DNA of 64,000 bases from Hetaerina americana (GCA_022747635.1 JAKTNV010000027.1:1095501-1159500), one strand, 5' to 3'; shown: positions 31,277 through 43,318, numbered from the stretch's first letter. A program made the numbers and translations. Notes: a model not told the origin generated them from the letters alone.

Positions 31277-33190
31277 TCATATGGCATATCTCATCATTGA
31301 ACACTTACTGACCATTGCCGCTTGGGAACGAACCCTCCTCCTCGCCTCAGAGGTGGGCATCAAAATACGAGCAAGCATGCGAAGTGAAAAAAATATCGCT
31401 TCAAATGAGTGATTTGTGGCGGGAGATGTGGTTTTCCTTTCTTCTTCCACGCCAAACATACCTGTATTACCTGTGTCATTCATTCGGTTAACCATTTGCC
31501 CTGCTTTCCATCCTTCATTGATGATCCTGAGAACAACTTTAGCTGCGTGCGAAATCAAACCAATTATTCCGTGGTAATATCATCTGGCTACCATTCTCGT
31601 TGTTGGAATAGGAGCTAACACTACTCTGGTGAACTCATCCGGTCAAAATACTTCCTCACAGATGCTACTAATACGTCCATGGAAACAATTCTTTCGACAT
31701 TTTCTTTGACCCTTGAGTAGTACCGCGTGAATGTTGAATATCCGCACGGTCTTATTTGACTCCAGTCCTTCTAATGCCCCTTCTTTATTGCCATCGATTA
31801 TTGCTGGAACTGAGCTATCCTCATCTCTTTCTAGGGGTAACCTTGCAGGCCTAATGTTTGTACCATACAAGTTCTTACCATATAGTTATTACAAACATTC
31901 CTTTCATCTCTCTTGAATCTTTTCTGGTTCCGCTAATATTTCTCCTGATTTATCTTTGATTATTTGCAGTGATTTTCCCTTCTTAATTTCTGACAGATTT
32001 TCAACCTTACTGTGTCACGCACCAATATCCCCCTTCCTCTGTAAACTTTCCATATCCTCGCAACTCAATTTCCACCACACTTCTTCAACCCTATTGGTTT
32101 CCTACCTCGGTTAATTATTCAATTCTTTATACTTCCTCCTACCTACCTTAGTGCTTACATTCTTGCATTTCCTTCTCTCATCTGTCTTTCTAATCATCTC
32201 ATCACTGTTCCAGCATTTCCTTGAATTTTAGCCATTTACTTTTCCTATAGTTTCTGTTACAGGTTAAGATATCGTTTCTTTTAATTGTTAGCATTTTACT
32301 TCTACAGTAAATAATCAGCTCCTTGTTCTTGTATCCACCCATTTTCTGCTGATACTCCTTTCTTGTCGTTCCGGTTAATGCATTTACAGTCGACTGTCAA
32401 CTTCTTCGTAACCATTATTTCTTCATTGCATGTAGACCTGAACAATGACTAAGTTCACTGGTTTAGCTTTTACTTCTACAAATGGTATTCAATCTGGAGT
32501 TTGCTCTATGTTTACTACACTTTTTCCCACCTTTTTATTCAATATTATGGCAACCTCTCGCTGGCTCTCGTCCCCTCCGCTGTATATCACTACAAATTGT
32601 CATTCCAGTGATCCCGGCTTTCCTTCCATCGCACCTCGCACAGCCCTTTAGTATCTATATTTCTGTTCTCCTTCTCTCGCTTTATACTGTCTGATTTTCC
32701 TCAACATTGTACCAGCATTCCAAGTTTCAATTTTAACTACTTAGGCTCTTTTCTGTGTCTTCTGTGCTGCTAGTATCGGTTTTGCTTTGCAAGGATTTCG
32801 TGAGATGACGACTGCGGAAGCCGAACCTCATCCGCAGCCGGGCACGACACACGGCCGATTGGGCCGAGTCCCGTAGTTTCCAGGACTGATATTCATTATT
32901 ATGTCCATCCTAAAAGTCTTGGGATAAATAAATGAGGTGGTGTACCCTTGCCTCCCTCAATAGTGTATCCAATGTGATATCATCACCACTGAGACCGCTC
33001 CACTGGGGTCAGACTCTTTAGCATCCGCCTCACTGGGGAATAGACGGTGCGTGACTGCATTTGCACGCTTCGATGCATCTGGCATGGATGACCCCACCAG
33101 GGTCTCCCATGTAAATGTCATTGTTCCCGCCAGCACATCTTAAGGGATCATGATAACGCACCAGCCCTTCCACCAAGTCAAGTTTTTGGT
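31277..33190 (-). mobile_element. RTE-type LINE, endonuclease and RT remnants
   Basis: In the minus direction: a 5' UTR (33190-32780) with GGACTCGGCCCAATCGGCCG; the start of an endonuclease domain (KIETWNAGTMLRKIRQYKAR) near 32730; long degraded coding; the pre-RT block GTNIRPARLPLERDEDSSVP, AIIDGNKEGALEGLESNKTV near 31870-31740; and RT remnants (AKVVLRIINEGWKAGQMVNR and SFEAIFFSLRML) near 31540-31380. The order endonuclease then RT with a single frame fits RTE-type LINEs. Many stops make it inactive. The 3' end was not located. Confidence 0.65.
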
Positions 33191-34250
33191 CCATAAGTAG
33201 GGGCTGTCATTAAAAATATTACATCAGCATGTGTAATATCGTGTGTCGGTATCATGGCATATGTACTAAACTAACCTAAAATAATGGAAAATCAACTTAA
33301 TTATTAAATGCATAATACCTAAGAAAAACAATATTTATATTTCCAGAGGCTCTTGTAATAAAGCACAATCCACTTACTGAGTATAACCGTTTCGGACCTG
33401 GCCGAATACTTGCTCTAAATGAAGAATGAAATTGGTCGTATTTTCCTATAGCAAAAAGGGAAAAACCTTTGCTTTGAAACCGATAATTTTTAAATGTAAT
33501 TTATGTTTGCAAAAGTTTGCATTTCATTTGAAATCTTATTGCCGTAGTGGAATAATGATTATCACCCTTCACCAATATTTTTTATGAAAAATTTGGCCCA
33601 AGTAATATTGTTCGAAAATTAATACTTCCTATATTAAATGCAAAGGCGCAATTTATATGGTTTGTAGTGTGAGTCACAGGCGTTATGACGTGTGTGGGAT
33701 AGTTTCCGATCTTCGTCCAGTCACTGGAGATAGGTCACTAAGGTGACCAAATAGCAACCCGTGCATTTTTCAAGATATCATAAAATTTTAGGACAAAATA
33801 TTTGAAGTCTTATACGTGAATATCATTAAAGTGTTCTCATAATTATTTCATAATTTTATTTTGAATTTTCGTCGAAATAACGATGACTGCTTTCAGTTTT
33901 GAATAGGCAGTATAGACAGGTGTTTATCCTATTCTTCCCTTGATATTTCACAATAGAGCCATCAGACAATATTAATAAAATAAATAGGACCTTACGATGT
34001 TTGAGCTTTTCTCTCGTGGTCACTAACATTAATTGTCAAATGTAAATTGTAATTCTATATGTAGTACGCGTAAATGGTAAATGCACGAGGTTAGTTGATA
34101 ATTTTTTCGGAATCATCAACAGATGAAAGCGCAAATGCAACGAGTTTCCCGCGTAGTGATAGGTAATCCTTTATGAATGAAGCCAGAGTCAGTGCTCTGG
34201 GAAGAGATCTGTGGTGCGGACGCCTCTCTTTTGTTGTTTCCGTTTAGTGA
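33191..34250. other. unassigned AT-rich region
   Basis: No gene or family recognised. Confidence 0.45.
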
Positions 34251-34254
34251 TATG

Positions 34255-35340
34255 TGAAGATGGAAAAAATTGAGATAATTCGAGCAGTGATGAAATACTC
34301 CGTAAGGTAAGGTATGAAAGCAAAGGGAATCCATGCCAGAAGACAATCCATTTCAGAAGACCCTGGGGGACTCTGCTCCTTCATATTAACAACTGTTTCC
34401 AAGTGGACAGACGAGTTTAAGTTTGGTCGGGACAGCGTAGATGATGACCCGCGTAGTGATCGGTTAAAAAATGCCACTGCCCCAAGGATTATTGCATAAG
34501 TGCATTAAATGGAATGGAGGATCGCCGACTAAATGCGGGAGAAATCGATGAAGGTCTGGGGGTGTTATCTGAATGGGCATATCACACTTAAACGGTGGAA
34601 TTGGATATGATAAAATTATCTGCTAGATGGGTGCCGCGACTCTTGATGCAAGATCACAAACGTATCAGAATGGAAATTTCCGCAGAAGGTTTGACTCGTA
34701 TTAGGAGTAAGCAACATGATTTTCTGCGCCGGTTTGTGACCACACATGAAACTTGGGTCCGCTACTATACCTTAGAGACAAAACAGCACTCAAAGCAGTG
34801 GAAAGAGTTGATTCACCACCACCAAAGAAAGAAAAGGCAATTAAAACGGCCGGAAAGGTGATGGCTTCAGTTTTCAGGGATGCGAAAGAAATTCTGTGGA
34901 TAGATTATCTTCCCTCTGGTGAAATAATCACTGGAAAGTACTATGCTAACCTCCTGGACCAACCACTGCAAAATATACACGATAAAATATCTGGTTTGGC
35001 CTGGAAGAAAGTCATCTCTCAACAAGATAATCCTCACCCACACATAAATAACGTCGCCATGGCAAAAATACGTGAACTGAGATACAACTTGTTGCCACAC
35101 CCGCCTCATTCGTCTGATTTGGCTCCATCAGATATCCATCTCTTCCCAAAGCTCAAAGTTTTACTCAATGGACGGAGATTATCTTCAAACAAGAACTAAC
35201 GGCCGAAGTGGACGGGTATTTTGCAGACCCGACGGAATCTAATTTCCGAGATGGGACCAAGACAATGGGACATCGCTGGACCAAGTGCATTAGTGTACAG
35301 GGAGACTACATCGAAAAATTAAAAAGTTTCCCTGAGGTAA
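34255..35340 (+). mobile_element. mariner transposon 7, nearly full-length coding remnant
   Basis: Translated in pieces: an N-terminal helix-turn-helix remnant (VSKWTDEFKFGRDSVDDDPR), SARWVPRLLMQDHKRIRMEI, the first catalytic block TTHETWVRYYTLETKQHSKQ, MASVFRDAKEILWIDYLPSG, ANLLDQPLQ, the second block SQQDNPHPHINNVAMAKI, the third block LAPSDIHLFPKLKVLL and the C-terminus HRWTKCISVQGDYIEK. Spacing between the second and third Asp is 34, the mariner signature. The first catalytic Asp is His (TTHETW). Several shifts confirm inactivity. The subfamily resembles the copy at 59766-61065. Confidence 0.85.
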
Positions 35341-35344
35341 GTAG

Positions 35345-36012
35345 TTAATTTATATTCTATTCCAAGTACTTTGAAAATGCCCTTGTGCATTTCCCTTTAA
35401 GTTTGACATGAGAAGGCTAGCATTTTGTTCAGGTATCGCATAGTTCCTAGTTTTAGTGTAATTTCGGCTAAACATGTGATGGCGGTGCTCCAGATCTGTG
35501 TCGCGGGGGGGAGAGAGGCCCTCCTCACCGGTGTCCGCCGCAACGCTCCGGGTGGGCGCGTTCGGATGCGGGGGCCCGCGTTTCATCCCTCCTGGGGCGC
35601 CCGAAGAGGAGGCGAAGAAAGCACGTCGGCCGAAAGTACTTATGAAATATAAACAAGCCATTCCCGTCCTCTTTGCATGCTTTCCCACGAGCGACTCACA
35701 CGAAGATGGAATGAGCGATGCAGCTGCTGTGTCAATATTTACCCCTGAGCCACCATCCGCCCTCTCTCACTCCATTACCCTCAATACGTATACATTACGA
35801 GTGGGCCACGTGCGTATGCTTGGCCTCAATCTTCTTGGTCAATTGTCCCGGGGAGGGGGGGGGGAGCGGATGCTGGATGGCAGAGACCCTAGTTCGATTC
35901 CTCCCTACTTTCAGGTTTTGAATTCTGATTTTCCACGAAATGTGCCCGCTTCTGCCTTTTTACCCTTTCCTTTTGCATTCGTATTGTGGCGTATTTATAA
36001 CTTTGGAAAATA
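35345..36012. other. unassigned region, partly GC-rich
   Basis: A 171-codon frame on plus (35498-36013) has proline-rich, low-complexity content and no domain. I treat it as chance. Confidence 0.4.
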
Positions 36013-36143
36013 ATCAATGTAACTCCCATATTTAAAACAAGCGACAGAGGAGATCCTAGTAACTAATGACCAATCTCGCTACCACATACTTCTTATGCAA
36101 AATTTTAGAGCACATAATTGAAAGTTCAATCTTGAATTATATC

Positions 36144-36354
36144 CTATTGTTTCAGGCTTCACTTCGTGGAAGTAATTGATATCCATTATTGAAATAGAAA
36201 GAAAGACTCGTACTTTTCCACAGATTTTATTATACGGTACAACGCGTTTCACCGACTTGCGTACCTGATGATGCCGCAAGTCGGTGAAACGCGTTGTACC
36301 GTATAATAAAATCTGTGGAAAAGTACGAGTCTTTCTTTCTATTTCAATAATGGA
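36144..36354 (+). mobile_element. 211-bp Penelope-derived, hammerhead-bearing insertion
   Basis: The insert is flanked by a perfect 12-bp duplication TTGAATTATATC (36132-36143 and 36355-36366). Removing the insert and one copy restores an open LINE reading (SSILNYIDSQNLFS). It consists of a terminal-repeat segment, a perfect 80-bp inverted repeat and one hammerhead motif, without any RT. The terminal-repeat segment resembles that of the element at 1-1796. It fits a nonautonomous Penelope derivative, similar in concept to retrozymes. Confidence 0.85.
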
Positions 36355-36355
36355 T
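36181..36355. repeat. perfect 80-bp inverted repeat, 15-nt loop
   Basis: Arms 36181-36260 and 36276-36355 are exact reverse complements, with loop 36261-36275 (GTACCTGATGATGCC). The loop supplies part of the hammerhead core. Confidence 0.95.
36261..36299 (+). ncRNA. hammerhead ribozyme motif
   Basis: GTAC, CTGATGA, stem II GCCG/CGGT with loop CAAGT, GAAA, a two-base-pair stem III (AC/GT with loop GC), the cleavage triplet GTT, then GTAC that pairs perfectly with the 5' GTAC as stem I. All core residues are present. This minimal form is known from Penelope-like elements and may work best as a dimer. The surrounding 80-bp palindrome could compete with ribozyme folding. Confidence 0.85.
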
Positions 36356-37574
36356 TGAATTATATCGATTCTCAGAATTTATTTTCAAATAAACCAACAC
36401 GGTTTCCGAAAGGGTAGATCTTGCTGAGAGACCCAACGGGCACTTTTCGTTCGTGGTGTTTTGGTCACCAAAGAAAAAAGCGTTCAGTTCGATGCTATAT
36501 TTCTATATTTTAAAAAGGCATTGGGAAAAGTCCCGCATAAAAAGTTGCTCTCAAAGTTGGGAAGAAGTGATAAATGTGTACCAGTAATAGACTGGATTGA
36601 TTACTTTTTAACAGGCCGCGAGCAAACTGTCGTAATAGACGGAGTATCATCTGACAGAGTAAGTGTGTGGCATCGGGTGTCCCACAAGTAAGTGCTCTCG
36701 GTCCACTATTGTTTATTTAATACATTAATGACATTGGGTCACAGGTTTTCAGTAAACTTCGTCTATTTGCTGGCGATGCCGTGATTAGGAAAATATCCAG
36801 TCTTGACGATAGAGTATCATTAGCTAACGACCTCAATGGAATTCAAAAGTGGTGCGAGGCATGGGAGCTAGAATTAAATTTGAATGAATGTGTTTCGATA
36901 AATTTTTGGAGGAGTATTAAAGGAAGTTAGTAAAGAAAGAAAATTAGTGAAGAAAGCGCATTATACAGGGAACCAATATAACAGACGTGGAATCTTTAAA
37001 ATACTTGGGTGTAACTATAACTACGGATATGTCCTGGGGAAAACATATTGGTGAAATTTGCGGAATTGCAAATGAAAAGTAAGGATTCATAAAAATAATA
37101 CTTGGGAATTGTATTACATGGGAAACATATTACAGGCCCCGACCTACTATGTTAGATCAGATCACGTACGTAAAATCAGGTAGATGGTGGAACGGCTAGA
37201 TTTAAAATGTCGTTTTTTCCTCGTACCATTAGAGATCATAATAGATATGACAGCAATCGCGTAGGAGATTATTAGAATTGGTAGAGTATATATATATTTG
37301 TCGATATCTTGCATGTTTCTTCCTACTTGTCATTCTTTTTATTTAATTTATCTATCTTTTTGGGAGTTCTACAGCATGATTTGGATATACCTATCCTGTT
37401 ATTGAACATTGATGTATGTATGTATTTTCTTTATTGCAATTAAAATTTTGGAGTTCATGCTCAAACTAATATTTGTGAAGAGGTAACATAATTGGGATTA
37501 TACATTCATGGCTGGTGACCCAACACCCCCCGCCATACGTCCTTGCGGAGGCTTGCGGCGTACTGTGTAGATGC

Positions 37575-38505
37575 ATTGTGGCGTATTTGCTCACATAAAG
37601 CTATGCTGTGTAGAAAATGCCCTTCATGAAATACGCCATGTTGTTTATCGTAAATAATATTGAAGTGTGTATGGGTGCAATGGATACAATTGGGAGAATC
37701 TGTAACCAAATCATTATAGATATAAGCCAATAGGTAGAGTGTATAATGTGTACCGCATATGAGTGAAATTAGTTGAATAAGTTCAATATTTTAAATTTGC
37801 TGTTGGGCTGTGTGGGATTTACTGTTTACACGCCTCAATGTCTGTGTAGGAATTTTCTGGAACCAGCGAAATCACCTGCAGGATTACTTCCGAGTATGTT
37901 AGTTACCGCTTGCCTTGCAAGCACCACGGAAACATCTGGCAGGGAGGGAAAGTTCGACGGACATAACAGATATTGGCCATTGTTGGCTTTTGGACGTCTC
38001 AACAGTCATACTTGTTTCCTATCGTTCTTTTCAAGAAGTTTGCGAGGAAAGAAGAATTTAGACTATTCGGGAGTCAATTCCCCTTATAACTTCTGGTTGT
38101 AATCTCTGCACCAAGTGTAATGAGGTCTGTAGAGTTATTCCATCTGCGTCAGTGCAATAACAAGAATGAATTTACAACTGTCTAATAGTTTCAAGCAGTG
38201 CGCTTCTAGCGGCTTCCAACGAAGTACGTATTTCCAACAATTATGTGACTTGCTTAATTCATCGATTACGATTGGCTTTTCTATTAAATCCCGTATAATT
38301 CCGAAATTAAATCACTTTGCGGTATTATCTTAATCCCTCGTCGCGCATCCAGATTTAAGTGTGACCAGTGCTGAGTATAACTCCTAAAAACTTTCCATTC
38401 GAGCATTTCCCACCAACTCGCCAAAGGATACACATATTTTAATGCTGCCTCGCAGATGTCACCAAAGTGCTTTCTCCGTTTTATGCGTCATGGTACCATC
38501 AGATT
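37575..38505. other. unassigned spacer
   Basis: A 109-codon frame on plus (37773-38102) has no domain. Nothing else recognised. Confidence 0.4.
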
Positions 38506-38509
38506 TTTA

Positions 38510-39420
38510 AAACGGTTGTACAAAGTGAAGATTTAGTTTATATTAATACATTCAAACAGAAACTAAAACAATGCCGTGGCAAAACGAAAGGTATTATGCG
38601 CAAAGCCCTGCACTCCCTCAAATCTTCAAATCTAAAATGCTATGGGAATATCTTGAGGAAAATCCGAAGTCCTCCAGGTCCAATATTTGAGAAATACGGG
38701 GTAAATGTCCAACATTACATTATCTGAAGACAGAAAACGGCAAACCAATTACAGACAGCATGAAAAGGGCAAATATTTCAAATAAAAATTGCTATAGCGC
38801 CTACAATAGAGACACAAACGCACCAAACGATCCTCCACACCCACCCGGTGAACACATGAGCGATATAACACTGACCAAGAAAGGAAAAGAACATCTGCTC
38901 CGTAGTATCAAAGCCAACAATGCCCCAGGTCCGGAAGAAATACCTGCTAGAATATTTGAAGAATTAGCTGAAGACATTACCCCGTTTTTAGAAACTGTTT
39001 TTCTAAAATCCATAGAAGAAGGCTCAGTACCTCGCGACTGAAAGCTAGCCCTTATACGTAACTCCCATAGAGGCGGCGATAGGGATAAACCAACCAATTA
39101 CCGACCCATTTCTTTAGTATCGTTCTCTTGCAAAATATTAGAGAACATTATTGTCAGTAGCATTATGAGATTTCCCGATAGTAGGAGGATGCTAACCACA
39201 ACCGGCGCGGATTTAGGAAGAGCAGATCTTGCGAAACACAACTGGGTCTCTTCATTCACGATATACTTTGATCGAAAGAAGAAAACACGGATGTCGATAC
39301 AGTATTTCTAGATTTCAAGAAAGTATTCGATGAAGTCCCACACAATAAACTCTGGCACAAACTTCCACACAATAAACTCTGGCACAAACTTAAATGTCAT
39401 GGTATCAATTAGGAAATAAT
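38510..39420 (+). mobile_element. LINE-A RT remnant (internal part)
   Basis: Aligned by eye with 54618-55170. It encodes the pre-RT linker (GKTKGIMRKALHSLKSS), NTNAPNDPPHPPGEHMSD, the SIKANNAPGPEEIPARIFEE block, SIEEGSVPRD, NYRPISLVSFSCKILENIIV and a degraded first catalytic region (DFKKVFDEVPHNKL). No endonuclease and no 3' end. A 27-bp tandem duplication lies at 39338-39391. Confidence 0.85.
39338..39391. repeat. 27-bp tandem duplication inside the RT remnant
   Basis: Two exact units of a 27-bp sequence starting CCACACAATAAACTCTGG at 39338 and 39365. It adds nine codons and postdates loss of function. Confidence 0.9.
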
Positions 39421-39914
39421 AAATTTGATTGGAGACACTATGTAAATGCAAAAAAAGGTATCGTAATAATCTCCAAAGATTTTCATCGACTGATCATTTG
39501 CGGTTGTTTTAACGGGCCAGTGATCCACCTCTGATAATCTAGTCACAGTTTACTCAAGAGGCTTTCTTTCCAAGAATACACTTCATCCAAATATGTCCAC
39601 AAGGAAGTAATTTTTCCTTAATTTACAGTTGCATTTCCTTTCATGGAATATTTCTTTCAGCCACGCAAAAGAATTCGGAAATCCTCTGGCGCTCCGCCCA
39701 TTTTATACGCCAGTTGTTCCCCGGAACTCGAAACTAATGATTCCAATTTTTCGCGAACTCGGAAAACCTTTCCTTTATCCAATGACCGAGCACTACCTGC
39801 GACTGGGGGTGAATTTTCAACTGTCCGTGACCACCTCAACAGATGCATGTTAATAGCCTCCAAAACCACGGCAATAAACTCGAAGGTTGATTTTAATAGG
39901 GAAGAGGACGAAGT
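39421..39914. other. unassigned spacer
   Basis: A 130-codon frame on plus (39643-40035) and an 86-codon frame on minus overlap; neither has a domain and the first runs into LINE-C. Confidence 0.4.
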
Positions 39915-40122
39915 CACATCGATATGGTTCTCCGAAATTCATCAAAAAGGAGTGTGGCAGGGGGAGCAAGCACCAGGTGAAAAGGGAAAGTGGAGGGAGG
40001 ATATAGGAGAGGAAGGAATAAGGGCAAATATTTAGTAACTATAAAATAACGTACAAATTTGTATGCATGCTGGAGGAATACTTAATTTAAAACAAGGATT
40101 CATTCACCTAATAAATTAGTTA
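39915..40122 (-). mobile_element. LINE-C 3' UTR copy
   Basis: GTGTGGCAGGGGGAGCAAGC, GGAGGGAGGATATAGGAGAG and TAATAAATTAGTTATCT match the other LINE-C copies. Confidence 0.65.
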
Positions 40123-40395
40123 TCTACATCTACACAGCACCCCGCAAGCCGTTGCGTCGTACTCGCTAGGACGTGTGGCAGGGGTTGGTAGGCCACCAGC
40201 CATTCTACATATATTCACTCATATTTCCTCGTGCACATGGCACCCCGCGATCCCCCGAAAACTGCGTGGAGAGGGGGCGACCGAACACCATTCATGCAAC
40301 ATGCCAACACATATCCAGGGAGTGTTACATAGCCAGCGGCTATTCCTGTGCCTACACGAAGAGGACAAGAAAACACGTCAAATGAGGGCAGGCAT
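40123..40395 (-). mobile_element. LINE-E 3' end
   Basis: ACATCTACACAGCACCCCGC and a hairpin variant (GGACGTGTGGCAGGGGTTGG) lead into a UTR different from A-D (CATATATTCACTCATATTTC, GGGGGCGACCGAACACCATT). The same order occurs at 61131-61320. Confidence 0.68.
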
Positions 40396-40589
40396 ACATA
40401 AAATTCAGGCCCTTATTACCGGTAAGTATTCTACGCATTTCGGACGGGCAATTCACTAATTCAATAGTGTTAATATACGAGTATATACATTCGCCTAGAC
40501 CCCACCCGGCTCAAGGGCGCACCGGGGGGGGGGGCGTTTGGACGCCAAGTTTTTTTTGGATAGAGTTTTGGGGAAGTTTAATATTGTAT
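40396..40589. other. unassigned spacer
   Basis: Contains a G run near 40525. Nothing recognised. Confidence 0.35.
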
Positions 40590-40815
40590 ATCCCGAGTAG
40601 TAGTAGTAGTTTTGAGGGGAAGGAGGCGACCGACGAGAGCCGAGGTCATTTGCGCCATTTGGGATGGACAGGAAAGAATGAAGGGTGGAGAGAAACTCGG
40701 CGTCGGCATAAGGCTACTCTTTACGAAAGGCGCCAAGGGGTCCGCAGTTTAACGTCCCATCCGACGGACGTCCTACTCACTCAAAGTTCTCTCCACAAAG
40801 CACCTCAAGTAGTGT
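40590..40815 (-). mobile_element. SINE-1 copy, 5'-truncated
   Basis: On plus: AGTAGTAGTAGT tail, GAGGTCATTTGCGCCATTTG, GGCGTCGGCATAAGGCTACT, CGTCCCATCCGACGGACG, CACAAAGCACCTCAAGTAG. It lacks the tRNA-like head. Confidence 0.85.
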
Positions 40816-40926
40816 GTTTTCTAGTAATATTTTTGGCCCAGGACTTGTCCTTAGTTATCGTAACACCCAATTATGATACCGATTCCACGCGTGCAATGCT
40901 GGTTTCCTGTATGGCGTTGCAATGTA

Positions 40927-41668
40927 CGAGGGTCATCCGGAAAGTAGTACCCGTTCGTGAAATAAAGACACAAAAGTAAATATTAACAAACATAAAAAAT
41001 TTTATTTGAAAGAGGATACTTTAAACTACTTCTCAACATAATCTCCAAGCAAATTAAGGCATTTGTCATAACGTGTGACAAGTTTCTGTATTCCTGCTGC
41101 ATAGTCCTTCGCCGCCAGCTCATTGAGATACGCGAGGGACCCATCTTGCACAAATTTTTGCATAATGCAGATGGTGTTTAACAATTTCATGAACAATTGT
41201 TCGAGAAACATTGGGAAAATGCTCACAGATGTCATCAATTGTGACGCGCCGATCGTTCCTCACGAATTCGTCAACTGAGCTCACCAGTTGGTCTGTAATG
41301 ACAGACGGTCTCCCCGAACGCTCATCGTCGTGTGTTCCCCCTCCCCATGTTGAAGTTGCGACACCACCGCCGAACAGACGACTCGTCCATTACATACACC
41401 TCCTTTAATTGGCGATGAATATCACATGGGCGAACGTTTCTTGCATTGAGGAATTTAATCACTGCCCTCACTTCACAACTGGCGGCGTTCTCAATTTTTT
41501 TAAACATTGTAAACAATCACAGAAACAACACAGGCAATGCTAGCGTCACGCAACTTGGCTCAGAGAAGGCAGACAAGCCACTGAAGCTATCTGACCTCGT
41601 CCAGCGGCTACTCGCGTCGTCAGCACTTCATGCGGCACGAACGGGTACTACTTTCCGGATGACCCTCG
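40927..41668 (-). mobile_element. mariner transposon 8, 742 bp, internally deleted
   Basis: Terminal inverted repeats of about 30 bp (CGAGGGTCATCCGGAAAGTA at the left, complement at the right) with TA on both sides. The minus strand encodes the N-terminal half (SCEVRAVIKFLNARNVRPCD, IHRQLKEVYVMDESSVRRWC; then DERSGRPSVITDQ-like sequence in a shifted frame, 41200-41516) and the C-terminus (AAGIQKLVTRYDKCLNLLGD then YVEK, 41026-41130). The catalytic domain between is deleted at about 41185. Confidence 0.9.
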
Positions 41669-41679
41669 TACTTACAGTG

Positions 41680-42003
41680 GGAATTTGGTCTTACAAGGTG
41701 GCATTTTTGTCCATGTACTTTCGAAGGGTTGATTTGATATGCATTGCGGGGGATAGGAGATCCAGGGACGAGATCAGAGACGTTTGCTCCAGCCACGCCA
41801 TTGTCGGCGATACATTCGGCGGTATTGCTTTGGCGATTGCATTTTCGGCGACCTCTTCGTTCCCCTCCCCAGTTGGAGAGATGGCGCATTTTAATCCGCT
41901 TTTTCTGAGCACATTGAGCACAATATTTGCAATTACCCACGACATATACGCACGTAAAAATGAGAGGGACTGATCTACGGGTTGGAATGAGTCCATTTAC
42001 CAA
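41680..42003 (-). mobile_element. possible LINE RNase H remnant
   Basis: The minus frame contains GEGNEEVAENAIAKAIPPNV, resembling the GNEEADxxAK box at the end of RNase H domains in I/R1-type LINEs. Upstream residues fit poorly. It might instead be chance. Confidence 0.3.
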
Positions 42004-43080
42004 GAGTATACGAATATGTATATCCCGGTGAACTTGCGTATATAAGACCGTGGCTACTGGGACATTTTACACGTGAGATGGCTAAAAATTACCCAGGATA
42101 CTTTGCTTAGTATAAACTGTTTTTTTTGCAGTTGAACCCAATTTTAACAATGTAACAGCATCTGTGTTTATTATTACGCGTTGTACCTTAACGGTATTAG
42201 TAAAAATATTTTTTCTCTTTTACAACTAATATGTTTAGACTGGAATAACTCTTGCAATTGTTAAAAATTTTACAAATACGTAAACGGTTTTTGTAAATAT
42301 ATCTTTTGTCTTCTTACAACCAATATTTTAAAAAGAGGAATAACTTTTGTAATTTAAGATGCATCCCGTGCAATTAATTGTCTTAAAGGTATGATAAATA
42401 TTATATTTTTCCGTTCGCACCTTTAACGGATGTCCTCATCCAACCCATTCTACTTCGTTCCCAACCGTTCCGTTAACGTGGAACACCCGCGCACGAGTCC
42501 CACCCATGCGTCGCCCGCCCTGCATCGACTGTCCTTCGCTATCTTGTCTCTAGTCACTCACTCATTCGAGGAGTGCGCGTTGGTGGAAAAGGATACGCGA
42601 GCCGCGCTGGGGATCTTTCAAGCGATGCGTTAAGTATCAAGAAAGCGGAAGTGAAAAAGGAATGTGAAGTCAAGGTGCTGCGATGGGGACAGGGGGGAGG
42701 GGGGGAAGGGGGAGGTTGGGGCTGCTCTCTTGTGCGCTTTCGTGTGACGAGCATCGGGCGCATTGCGCGGCGTTTTCTTGGTTCATGCGGTGACTTAAGT
42801 TCCCATGGCAACCATCCAAGGTTAAGCACCCCAAACGTCTGTCCTGCCGATAACACTCACGCTGTCCGAGTCTATCGCGGACAAAAATATTGAGCAGGTC
42901 TTACTCCTTCTTTGATCTGTGCGATTGAAAACTTTAGAAAAAAATTTGCGATTTAAGAATTTTTGGCAATTAGAATTTAACTAAAAAAAGGTGCGTACTC
43001 ATAAATTTTTGTAAGAATAGCAATTCCCACCTAAACGCCTACTACATTGGAAGCACCGAAATGTAATGTGTAGACTCACT
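42004..43080. other. unassigned region; 42430-42890 GC-rich
   Basis: AT-rich to 42420, then a GC-rich block with overlapping frames of about 100 codons on both strands, including a G-rich run at 42695-42715. No domain seen. Confidence 0.4.
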
Positions 43081-43084
43081 CAAT

Positions 43085-43318
43085 TAAATATATACATAAA
43101 GGCGTTTCCCTCTCTGACGACCTCTTCTGGGCGAAACACATACTCGGGGAATATGTGGACGAGCTAACAAAAAATTAGTATTTATTAGAAGATTACTGAG
43201 TAAATGAAATAAAAACGTCAAAGAGAAATGTTATCTGTCGATGGTTAGGCCTCATTTAGAATATGCTACAAGTGTAAATGGGATCCTCACGGCATTGGAT
43301 TCAATGCCGAATGGGTTC
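43085..43318 (+). mobile_element. LINE-D RT fragment
   Basis: It encodes GVSLSDDLFWAKHILG and then degraded versions of the RT thumb (KTSKRNVICRWLGL in shifted frames, consensus ending RPHLEYA). Its complement matches 18180-18300. It ends where SINE-1 starts. Confidence 0.68.

Larger units (their letters stand above)
36014..37574 (+). mobile_element. LINE-A, 5'-truncated with RT and 3' end
   Basis: It begins inside the RT (VTPIFKTSDRGDPSN, PISLP), continues through SSILNYIDSQNLFS (split by the insertion at 36144-36354), HGFRKGRSC-like sequence, KALGKVPHKKLLSKLGRSDK, FLTGREQTVVIDGVSSDRVS, and a degraded ARLFAGDAVI (catalytic FADD box) near 36770, to the C-terminal end near 37250. The LINE-A UTR and hairpin tail follow (37280-37574). 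Multiple stops and shifts. Confidence 0.85.

Noticed and set aside
35498..36013. 171-codon frame on plus
   Set aside because: Low-complexity content, no domain; runs up to the truncated LINE-A copy.
41446..41973. 175-codon frame on plus
   Set aside because: Mostly antisense to the mariner 8 coding strand, then continues into unrelated sequence.
42785..42860. 5S-rRNA-like stretch (CCAAGGTTAAGCACC)
   Set aside because: Only a short resemblance; the flanking 5S box sequences are absent.
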